From: Chloroflexota bacterium | Lineage (GTDB): Bacteria; Chloroflexota; Limnocylindria; Limnocylindrales; Limnocylindraceae | NCBI GenBank assembly: GCA_016463555.1 | Contig: JAEMRB010000032.1 | Coordinates: 2,279 to 8,324, forward strand | DNA: 6,046 nt | Reading direction: 5' to 3' | Made by a program: the position numbers and the translations under genes | In this document: positions 1 to 5,464 of the stretch, one piece after another | Numbering within the stretch: position 1 is the first letter of the stretch | Layout of the letters: the number at the start of each line of letters is the position of its first letter | The notes under the pieces: generated by a model | Databases searched by the model: none | The model's input: only the letters and a program-made list of their open reading frames with translations | What the model was told of the DNA's origin: nothing

Positions 1-564
1 AGCCTGCACCCAGACGCCGATCTGCTCATTCGCGGCGTCTCACTGAACCCCACCCGACGCCACGCCATCGACCTGTTGCAGCGCATGGGCGCCCGCATTG
101 ACGAGTTCCCTGCCGCCGACGACGGCTCTGGGGAGCCGGTCGGCGACCTGCGGGTGCGCAGCGCCGCCCTTCACGGCATCGACATGACACCAACCGACGT
201 GGCGTTGGCCATTGATGAGGTGCCGATCCTCTCGCTGGCGGCGGCCATGGCCACCGGCGCAACCAGCATTCGCGGCGCTGGCGAGCTGCGCGCCAAGGAG
301 AGCGACCGTATTGCTGGTGTGGCCGCTGGCCTTGCGGCACTTGGACTGACGATTTCGGTAACCGGTGACGACCTGCACTTCGTTGGCGGCGGCCGACCAG
401 CTGCTGGTTTCACTGAGTCACTTGGCGATCACCGCCTGGCGATGACCTTTGCGATTGCTGGCCTGGTGAGTGGCGCTGCTGTTTCGGTTGATGACCCTGC
501 TGCGGCAGCGGTGAGCTACCCCACCTTCTACGACGACCTCGCTCGAATCGGGGCGGCAGCATGA
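1..564 (+). CDS. aroA: 5-enolpyruvylshikimate-3-phosphate synthase, C-terminal part (5' end outside window)
   Basis: The reading frame is open from base 1, so only the last 187 residues are present, about 40% of a usual EPSP synthase of roughly 430 residues. The enzyme transfers the enolpyruvyl group of PEP to shikimate-3-phosphate (step 6 of the shikimate pathway, cytoplasmic). Seen in the fragment, numbered from its first residue: LNPTR at 15-19; MGARI at 29-33; GEPVGDL at 44-50; IDEVP at 71-75, whose Asp72 matches the conserved active-site Asp; the hallmark RAKESDR at 97-103, whose Lys99-Glu100 match the PEP-site residues; and GDHRLAM at 142-148. The IDExP and KESDR wording is nearer to Bacillus/CP4-like enzymes than to the E. 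coli form, but without the N-terminal half I cannot assign a class or glyphosate tolerance. The stop codon overlaps the aroE start by 4 bases. Confidence 0.96.
   Translation, partial: SLHPDADLLIRGVSLNPTRRHAIDLLQRMGARIDEFPAADDGSGEPVGDLRVRSAALHGIDMTPTDVALAIDEVPILSLAAAMATGATSIRGAGELRAKESDRIAGVAAGLAALGLTISVTGDDLHFVGGGRPAAGFTESLGDHRLAMTFAIAGLVSGAAVSVDDPAAAAVSYPTFYDDLARIGAAA
561..564 (+). promoter_or_regulatory. ATGA stop/start overlap coupling aroA to aroE
   Basis: The aroE ATG (561-563) shares bases with the aroA TGA (562-564). Such overlaps commonly allow terminating ribosomes to restart on the next gene, so translational coupling is inferred. The upstream purine run (GGGGCGG, 551-557) is only a modest ribosome binding site. 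Confidence 0.75.
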
Positions 565-1418
565 GCGGGCGACGCATTCTCTTGCTTGGCCATCCGGTGG
601 AGCACAGCCTCTCGCCCGCTTTTCAGCAGGCGGCGTTCGATTCGATCGGCCTGCCAGTTCGTTATGAGGCAGTGGACGTTGCGCCGGCCGATCTGGCGCG
701 CGTCGTAGCTGAGCTACGCGCCGACCCGCTCGTGATGGGGGCGAACGTGACGGTGCCGCACAAAGAGAAGATTGCGCCGCTCCTCGACTCCCTCACCGAT
801 GATGCCGTGCAGATTGGTGCGGTGAACACCATCACCCGCGCCGGGAGTCGACTGGTTGGTCGCAATACCGACGCGGCGGGCTTCCGCGGCGCGCTCGACG
901 GACTGCTCGACGGTCGACGCACCCCGCGACATGCGCTGGTGCTTGGTGCTGGTGGTGCAGCGAAGGCGGCGATCTCGGCGCTCGTGAGCGCTGGCGTTGC
1001 GCAACTCTCCATTGCCAATCGCCACCTGGCCCGCGCCGAGCGGCTCGTTGCCGAAGTGCGCAAGGCTTCGCCACACCTCACGGTTCGCGCCGCACCATGG
1101 CATGAGGGACTCCTTATTGAAGAGGCGCAGATTGCGGGACTCGTGGTGCATGCCACCACCCTCGGCCTCAGTGACGGCGCTCTGCCGCTCCCAGCGGCGG
1201 CATTCCGCGCCGGTCAGTTCGTGATCGATGTGGTGTACGCGCCGGGCGAGACGGCCCTGGTGCGCACGGCACGCGCCGCGGGCGCCGAGGCGATCGATGG
1301 ACGTGAGATGTTGCTGCTGCAGGGTGCGGCGGCGTTTGAACTGTGGACGGGGCGACCGGCCCCTCTTGCGGTGATGCGCGAAGCGTTTGACACTGCAGCG
1401 AAGCACAACGTGAAGTAG
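561..1418 (+). CDS. aroE: Shikimate dehydrogenase (NADP+)
   Basis: This 285-residue protein, a normal AroE length, reduces 3-dehydroshikimate to shikimate with NADPH (step 4). The N-terminal substrate domain has HSLSP at 15-19 (shikimate-binding serines), NVTVPHK at 62-68 with the catalytic Lys68, and GRNTDAAGF at 100-108 with the catalytic Asp104. The Rossmann cofactor domain has GAGGAA at 129-134 and NRH at 153-155, where NADP-dependent enzymes usually read NRT or NRS. The C-terminal part has DVVYAPGET (223-231), a GREMLLLQGA segment (247-256) and WTG (262-264), all typical. Variations from consensus are His155 at the end of the NADP phosphate loop and His197 in VHATTLGL, where Asn is usual (NATPxGM). 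Catalytic residues are intact. The ATG at 561 overlaps the aroA stop, and the protein begins just before the first conserved motif, which supports that start. Confidence 0.96.
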   Translation: MSGRRILLLGHPVEHSLSPAFQQAAFDSIGLPVRYEAVDVAPADLARVVAELRADPLVMGANVTVPHKEKIAPLLDSLTDDAVQIGAVNTITRAGSRLVGRNTDAAGFRGALDGLLDGRRTPRHALVLGAGGAAKAAISALVSAGVAQLSIANRHLARAERLVAEVRKASPHLTVRAAPWHEGLLIEEAQIAGLVVHATTLGLSDGALPLPAAAFRAGQFVIDVVYAPGETALVRTARAAGAEAIDGREMLLLQGAAAFELWTGRPAPLAVMREAFDTAAKHNVK

Positions 1419-1426
1419 AGGGGGGG
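1419..1426 (+). promoter_or_regulatory. Ribosome binding site of aroC
   Basis: A purine tract (AGGGGGGG) lies 3 bases before the aroC ATG and begins right after the aroE stop codon. It fixes the aroC start at 1430, which also places the GESHG motif at the usual distance from the N terminus. Confidence 0.7.
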
Positions 1427-1429
1427 ATC

Positions 1430-2686
1430 ATGGTCTTTCGATTCTTGACCGCAGGCGAGTCACACGGACCAGAGCTCGGCGTGATTGTGGAGGGGATGCC
1501 CGCGGGCGTGCCGCTCACCGAAGCCGCCCTTGAGATTGATATGCGACGACGCCAGGGTGGCTACGGCCGCGGCGCTCGTCAAACCATCGAACAGGATCGC
1601 GCGCGCATTCGCAGCGGCGTGCGGCACGGCGCAACGCTCGGCTCCCCCATCCTGCTGCTGATTGAGAACCGCGACTGGGAGAACTGGACCAGCGTGATGC
1701 AGGTCGCCCCACTCAGCGCCGACGAGGCGGCGGCCCTTGCCGCTGCGGCGGCCGAGGGAACGAAGCGTGCGATCCCTGTCACACGCGTTCGCCCAGGGCA
1801 CGCCGACCTCGCTGGCGCGATGAAGTACGGATTCGATGATGTGCGCAACGTGCTGGAGCGCGCCTCAGCGCGCGAGACGGCGGCACGCGTTGCCGCTGGT
1901 GGCGTGGCCAAGGCGCTCTTGAGCGCGCTCGGCATTGAGATCTGGTCGTTCACCGCCGAGGTTGGCGGTGTGGCGGTGGATCCGGCCAACTGCACGCGAA
2001 CGCGCGACGAGGCCGATGTGAGCCCACTCCGCTGCCCCGATCCTGCCGCAGAAGAGCGCATGGTGGCGCGCATCGACGAGGCGCGCACGGCGGGGAACAC
2101 CGTCGGTGGGATTTTTGAAGTGGTAGTGAAGGGGCTCCCGATGGGGCTCGGTAGCTACGTGCACTGGGACCGCCGACTCGACACCGCACTCGCTGGGGCG
2201 ATCGCCAGCATTCAGAGCGTGAAGGGTGTGGAGTTCGGCCTCGGCTTCGAGCAGACGCGCATCTTCGGCTCCGAGGTGCATGACGTGATCGAGGGTCGTT
2301 CGGCCGACGGCAGCTGGGTGCATCGCACCAATCGCGCTGGCGGCCTCACCGGTGGCGTCTCGAACGGTGCACCGATCGTGGTGCGTGGTGCCGTGAAGCC
2401 GATCAGCACCCTGGCGCGACCGCTCCCATCTGCTGACCTGATCACTGGTGAGAAGGTCGAGAAGGCGCACTACGAGCGCTCCGACATCAGCGTCGTCCCT
2501 GCTGCGGGCGTGATCGGCGAAGCGATGGTGGCACTCGCCATCGTGCCCTTCCTGCTCGAGAAGACGGGCGGCGACTCGCTCGCTGAGATTCAGGCGAACC
2601 TTGCCGCCCTGCGCGCTCGCTCCGCAGCGCCGCGCACCACCCCGTCGGCGGGTGGCACCAGCGCTGGCTCCGGCGGCGACGACTAG
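1430..2686 (+). CDS. aroC: Chorismate synthase
   Basis: This 418-residue protein makes chorismate from EPSP by anti-1,4-elimination of phosphate using reduced FMN (step 7). It carries the full family signature set: TAGESHG at 7-13 (signature 1); RRRQGGYGRGAR at 39-50; GSPILLLIENRD at 71-82; TRVRPGHADLAGAMKYG at 118-134; the run from RN (139-140) through ERASARETAARVA (143-155); GLTGGVSNG at 305-313; and ERSDISVVPAAG with VIGEAMVA at 349-368 (signature 3). The last 20 or so residues (about 397-418) are a low-complexity Ala/Ser/Thr/Gly/Pro tail ending in two Asp, beyond the conserved fold, which makes the protein slightly long for the family (usually about 350-400). The start is supported by the strong purine tract upstream. 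Only 6 bases separate it from aroKB. I cannot tell from sequence whether it has its own flavin reductase activity; most bacterial forms do not. Confidence 0.97.
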   Translation: MVFRFLTAGESHGPELGVIVEGMPAGVPLTEAALEIDMRRRQGGYGRGARQTIEQDRARIRSGVRHGATLGSPILLLIENRDWENWTSVMQVAPLSADEAAALAAAAAEGTKRAIPVTRVRPGHADLAGAMKYGFDDVRNVLERASARETAARVAAGGVAKALLSALGIEIWSFTAEVGGVAVDPANCTRTRDEADVSPLRCPDPAAEERMVARIDEARTAGNTVGGIFEVVVKGLPMGLGSYVHWDRRLDTALAGAIASIQSVKGVEFGLGFEQTRIFGSEVHDVIEGRSADGSWVHRTNRAGGLTGGVSNGAPIVVRGAVKPISTLARPLPSADLITGEKVEKAHYERSDISVVPAAGVIGEAMVALAIVPFLLEKTGGDSLAEIQANLAALRARSAAPRTTPSAGGTSAGSGGDD

Positions 2687-2692
2687 GTTGCG

Positions 2693-4360
2693 ATGAACGC
2701 CCCACGCGATCTCGCCCTCGTTGGACTCCCCGGCGTTGGGAAGAGTTCGCTCGGCAAGCGCCTGGCGGCAAAGCTCGGCGTCCCCTTCCTTGATACCGAC
2801 CGTGCGGTGATCGCCGAGACCGGCATCAAGAACGACAGCGTGGCGTTGATCTTCGAACGCGAGGGCGAGGCGGGATTCCGACTGCGCGAGCGACAGTTGA
2901 TCGCCTCACTCGTATCCCCTGAACCACCAGCCGGATCAATTGGCGCAGAGCTCAGCATCGGCCGCGTCGTGGCACTGGGTGGCGGTGCTGCAGCCGATCC
3001 GCGCAGCCGCTGGGCGCTCCGCGAGCGCGCGATCCTCTTCTGGCTCGATGCCCCCGACACCTCCATCGCTCGACGACTGCGCACGGCGCGCGTTGTTCGT
3101 CCGCTCATGAATCATGCTGATCCAACGGCGACGCTTGAACGTCTCCGCGGCGACCGCGAGCGCTTCTACCGCCCAGGCATTCATCTGCGCAGTACGCGCA
3201 GCCCGGGCTCACTCGCCGACGAGGCGATCGCACTCCTTCGGGCGTCTACGCGATCCGTCCGTCCGCTTGTAGACGCTGAGACTCTCTCTGGCCGTTGGCT
3301 GGTGGGCGACGGCATTGCCGTCGACGCGCTGCGTGCCCTGCTCGCCGAGCGGGGCCTCTCGCGAATGGTGCTGGCCACCGAGCCGAATGCGGCGCGCGCC
3401 TTTGCCAACGGCCTACGCGACGCACTCACCGCCGCGGGCATTACGGTGATTCCGCTCGAGATGCCGAGTGGCGAGGCGGCGAAGGAGCTGCACGAGATCG
3501 GCGCCGCGGCACAGCGACTCGCCAACGCCGGTGTGGAGCGCCGAGATCTGATCGTTGCCGTTGGTGGTGGCGCACTCACCGATGCCGCTGGACTGCTGGC
3601 CGCCCTCTATCTGCGTGGCGTCGACTGGATCGCCGTGCCCACCACACTCGCAGCACAAGTCGACGCCTCACTCGGCGGCAAGACTGGCGTTGATCTGCCC
3701 GAGGGGAAGAATCTCGTTGGCGCATTCCATCAGCCGCAGGCGGTGATCTCTGATCTTGCCGCGCTGCGCACCCTCCCCGTTCGTGAACTGATCGCAGCCT
3801 CTGCAGAGGCGGTGAAGATTGCCCTGCTCGGCGATGTGCGCCTCTTCACCGTTCTCGAGGAGGCGGCTCCGCGACTGGTGGCCGGTGATTCGACCCTGCA
3901 CGACGACGGCACCCTCGCCGAGATCGTGGAGCGCGCCGGCTGGTGGAAGTGCCGCGTCGTTGCCGCCGACGAACGCGAGTCGGGTGAGCGCATGAGCCTC
4001 AATCTCGGCCACACACTCGGCCACGCGCTTGAGCAGGCGGCCGGCTACCAGAACCTGTTGCATGGCGAGGCGGTCGGCTACGGCTTGCGCGCCGCACTGC
4101 AGATTGGCGTGGAGCTTGGCGTGACCCCCGCAGCGCTGGCTGCGCGCGGTGTTGCCCTGCTTGACGCACTCGGCCTCGGCGTTGTGCCACGCAGCGAGCC
4201 AGTCGCTGCACTGCTGACTGCCGCCGGTCGCGACAAGAAGGTGGCCGAGGCAAAAATTCGCTGGGTCCTGGCAAGCGACGACGGCTACGTTATTCGCAAC
4301 GATGTTCCTGCTAGCCTCGTAGAGCGCGCAGCGGCCGCCATGTTGGCCGGCGTCAAGTAA
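2693..4360 (+). CDS. aroKB: Bifunctional shikimate kinase / 3-dehydroquinate synthase fusion
   Basis: One 555-residue ORF holds two complete enzymes. Residues about 1-185 are a shikimate kinase (step 5): Walker A GLPGVGKSS at 11-19, FLDTD at 32-36 for Mg/shikimate, FR at 62-63, GGG at 96-98, RPLM at 136-139 in the lid, and RERFYRPG at 155-162. A stretch at about 75-90 (PEPPAG region) looks inserted compared with typical AroK. After a short linker (about 186-197), residues 198-555 form an NAD- and Zn-dependent 3-dehydroquinate synthase (step 2): GGG at 291-293, VPTTLAAQVDASLGGKTG at 315-332, EAVK at 372-375, LNLGHTLGHALE at 436-447, LLHGEA at 455-460 and DKK at 514-516. Likely Zn ligands are Glu372, His440 and His457. 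No frameshift or internal stop separates the halves. No strong ribosome binding site precedes the ATG; coupling to aroC, 6 bases upstream, is likely. AroKB fusions are known elsewhere, for example in Thermotoga. Confidence 0.95.
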   Translation: MNAPRDLALVGLPGVGKSSLGKRLAAKLGVPFLDTDRAVIAETGIKNDSVALIFEREGEAGFRLRERQLIASLVSPEPPAGSIGAELSIGRVVALGGGAAADPRSRWALRERAILFWLDAPDTSIARRLRTARVVRPLMNHADPTATLERLRGDRERFYRPGIHLRSTRSPGSLADEAIALLRASTRSVRPLVDAETLSGRWLVGDGIAVDALRALLAERGLSRMVLATEPNAARAFANGLRDALTAAGITVIPLEMPSGEAAKELHEIGAAAQRLANAGVERRDLIVAVGGGALTDAAGLLAALYLRGVDWIAVPTTLAAQVDASLGGKTGVDLPEGKNLVGAFHQPQAVISDLAALRTLPVRELIAASAEAVKIALLGDVRLFTVLEEAAPRLVAGDSTLHDDGTLAEIVERAGWWKCRVVAADERESGERMSLNLGHTLGHALEQAAGYQNLLHGEAVGYGLRAALQIGVELGVTPAALAARGVALLDALGLGVVPRSEPVAALLTAAGRDKKVAEAKIRWVLASDDGYVIRNDVPASLVERAAAAMLAGVK

Positions 4361-4367
4361 GGGGGAG
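4361..4367 (+). promoter_or_regulatory. Ribosome binding site of aroQ
   Basis: GGGGGAG follows directly after the aroKB stop and sits 2 bases before the ATG at 4370. It favours that ATG over the in-frame ATGs at 4406 and 4451, which have no comparable purine tract. It is the main reason for keeping the long N terminus of AroQ. Confidence 0.65.
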
Positions 4368-4369
4368 CC

Positions 4370-4894
4370 ATGGCGGAGATCTCAAAGCGCATCGAACTCG
4401 CGGCGATGAGCGCACGAACCCGCGCCCATGCCGCTGGCGATGGACTCCTCATGCTGAGTGGGCCAAACCTGAACCTGCTCGGTGAGCGCGAGCCAGAGAC
4501 CTACGGCACCACCACCCTCGCCGAGATCGAGGCCTCGGTCGCAACGGCTGCGGCTGCTGCAGGCCTACACCTTGTTGATGCGGTGCAGTCGAATCACGAG
4601 GGCGAGCTAATCGACCGACTCCATGTGCGCGACTTCTCATGGCTGATCATCAACCCGAGTGGGCTCACCCACACCAGCGTCAGCCTGCGCGACGCGCTCC
4701 TCGCCGTGGAGCGACCCTTCGCCGAGGTGCACCTCAGCGACCCAGGGACGCGCGAGCCGTTCCGCAGCGTGAACTTCGTCGAAGACCTCGCCGCCGTTTC
4801 AGTACGCGGCTACGGTGCGACCGGTTATCTTCGCGCGGTTGCGCTGATTGCCGAATTACAGAGTGCTGCGCGCGACGCGGATGGCCACCAGTGA
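4370..4894 (+). CDS. aroQ: Type II 3-dehydroquinate dehydratase
   Basis: This 174-residue protein dehydrates 3-dehydroquinate to 3-dehydroshikimate (step 3) and is of the type II, dodecamer-forming, flavodoxin-like family. Diagnostic motifs are GPNLNLLGEREPETYG at 31-46, with catalytic Arg40 and Tyr45; QSNHEGELID at 73-82; INPSGLTHTSVSLRDAL at 94-110; EVHLSD at 119-124, with Glu119 and the catalytic His121; REPFR at 128-132; and GYGATGY at 147-153. The family usually begins a few residues before GPNLNLLG and is about 145-150 long, so there are roughly 25 extra N-terminal residues (positively charged at first, then Ala-rich). This could be a real extension, or translation could start at Met13. 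HLSD replaces the common HLSN. The stop overlaps the next gene's GTG start. Confidence 0.95.
   Translation: MAEISKRIELAAMSARTRAHAAGDGLLMLSGPNLNLLGEREPETYGTTTLAEIEASVATAAAAAGLHLVDAVQSNHEGELIDRLHVRDFSWLIINPSGLTHTSVSLRDALLAVERPFAEVHLSDPGTREPFRSVNFVEDLAAVSVRGYGATGYLRAVALIAELQSAARDADGHQ
4891..4894 (+). promoter_or_regulatory. GTGA stop/start overlap coupling aroQ to chorismate mutase
   Basis: The GTG start (4891-4893) overlaps the aroQ TGA (4892-4894). There is no strong Shine-Dalgarno sequence, so reinitiation by ribosomes finishing aroQ is the likely route. The overlap also helps choose this start. Confidence 0.65.
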
Positions 4895-5166
4895 GCGACC
4901 CTGCTGCACGCCTCCTAGAGATTCGCGCCGCCATTGACACTATCGACGATCAGCTGCTGACGCTGCTTGCTGCACGAACCGCGCTTGCCCTTGAGGCTGG
5001 AGCGGCGAAGGCGGCACTCGGTCGCGCGGTACACGACCCAGAGCGCGAGGCGGCACTGCTCGCGCGAGTTGCGGCGCGTGGCGCCGGTGCCCTTACTCCT
5101 GAGGATCTGGTGGAGTTGTGGACGCTGCTGATGGCGGCGACGCGTCGGGCGGAGTCTCAGCGCTAA
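4891..5166 (+). CDS. Chorismate mutase, monofunctional AroQ class
   Basis: This 91-residue all-helical protein rearranges chorismate to prephenate, the entry to Phe and Tyr. I start it at GTG 4891, which overlaps the aroQ stop (GTGA). The same frame stays open upstream to 4639, but that part is antiparallel nonsense overlapping aroQ, while the GTG start puts the first conserved Arg at residue 12, as in E. coli PheA (Arg11). Matching active-site residues by position are Arg12, Arg29, Lys40, Asp49, Arg52 and Glu53 (E. coli 11, 28, 39, 48, 51, 52). Motifs are IRAAIDTIDDQLLTLLAAR (11-29) and HDPEREAALL (48-57). The usual C-terminal active-site Gln (88 in E. coli) appears to be Glu88 here, with a Gln at 90. 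No prephenate dehydratase or dehydrogenase domain is attached. It is the last gene of the + strand unit. Confidence 0.9.
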   Translation: MSDPAARLLEIRAAIDTIDDQLLTLLAARTALALEAGAAKAALGRAVHDPEREAALLARVAARGAGALTPEDLVELWTLLMAATRRAESQR

Positions 5167-5311
5167 ATCCAGCGCAGCGCATTACCGGCAGTCGCGGGTA
5201 GCGCGGGAAGCGATCATCGGTATCCGAGAGTCCACAGCGCATGAAGTGCGACCCACGGCCACTCACGACGAGCCGCGCATGGATGCAGATGGAACAGAGG
5301 CCGCTACTCAT
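5093..5311 (-). CDS. Small four-cysteine protein, function unknown
   Basis: This 72-codon ORF runs from ATG at 5311 to TAA at 5093. The first 49 residues look like a real folded micro-domain: CSIC at 6-9, a GRGSHF stretch at 19-24, Cys26, then FPRYPRLPV at 35-43 and CAGF at 46-49. Cys6, Cys9, Cys26 and Cys46 could form a single zinc site. From memory, unverified, it resembles short unnamed proteins of GC-rich bacteria with the same order of CxxC, RGS, C and a YPxLPVxxC ending. This core ends at base 5165, at the chorismate mutase stop. The remaining 23 residues (Pro/Ser/Ala-rich) are antisense to that gene and look unstructured. It follows tRNA-Ser by 36 bases on the same strand. There is no clear ribosome binding site, and an in-frame TGA lies 8 codons upstream, so only this ATG is plausible. 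Function is not known to me. Confidence 0.55.
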   Translation of the reverse strand: MSSGLCSICIHARLVVSGRGSHFMRCGLSDTDDRFPRYPRLPVMRCAGFSAETPPDASPPSAASTTPPDPQE

Positions 5312-5347
5312 GAGGCGCAGTGTGGCGCAGAGTCAGCGATTGGGGTG

Positions 5348-5439
5348 TGGCGGAGGGGGAGGGATTCGAACCCCCGCAGACCGTTGCCAGCCTGGGCTGT
5401 TTTCAAGACAGCTCCGTTCAACCACTCCGGCACCCCTCC
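5348..5439 (-). tRNA. tRNA-Ser, anticodon TGA
   Basis: Read on the - strand, the 5' acceptor GGAGGGG (5439-5433) pairs perfectly with CCCCTCC (5358-5352), followed by discriminator G (5351) and an encoded CCA (5350-5348). The anticodon stem GCTGT/ACAGC closes the loop CTTGAAA, giving anticodon TGA at 5405-5403, which reads UCA and other UCN serine codons. The T arm has loop TTCGAAT with a 5-pair stem including one G-T pair. A long variable arm (CAGGC pairing with GTCTG around an 8-base loop) makes it class II, as expected of serine tRNA, and G at the discriminator position also fits. It lies 25 bases after the serS stop on the same strand. Confidence 0.97.
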
Positions 5440-5464
5440 ACGAGGGAGTGTATCGGATCGGCCG

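Noticed and set aside
714..1406. Long antisense ORF (230 codons) opposite aroE
   Set aside because: It has no recognisable motif and Arg/His-rich composition typical of shadow frames in GC-rich genes. The + strand frame is a complete AroE.
1865..2470. Long antisense ORF (201 codons) opposite aroC
   Set aside because: It is a shadow of the chorismate synthase gene, with no domain signature or ribosome binding site.
4639..4890. N-terminal extension of the chorismate mutase frame back to an ATG at 4639
   Set aside because: It overlaps aroQ in another frame, is an Arg-rich low-information translation, and the GTG at 4891 gives the normal N terminus of the family.
5217..5227. Small palindrome TCGG-TAT-CCGA as a possible terminator
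   Set aside because: The stem is only 4 pairs and no T tract follows on either strand. It lies inside the Cys4 ORF core.
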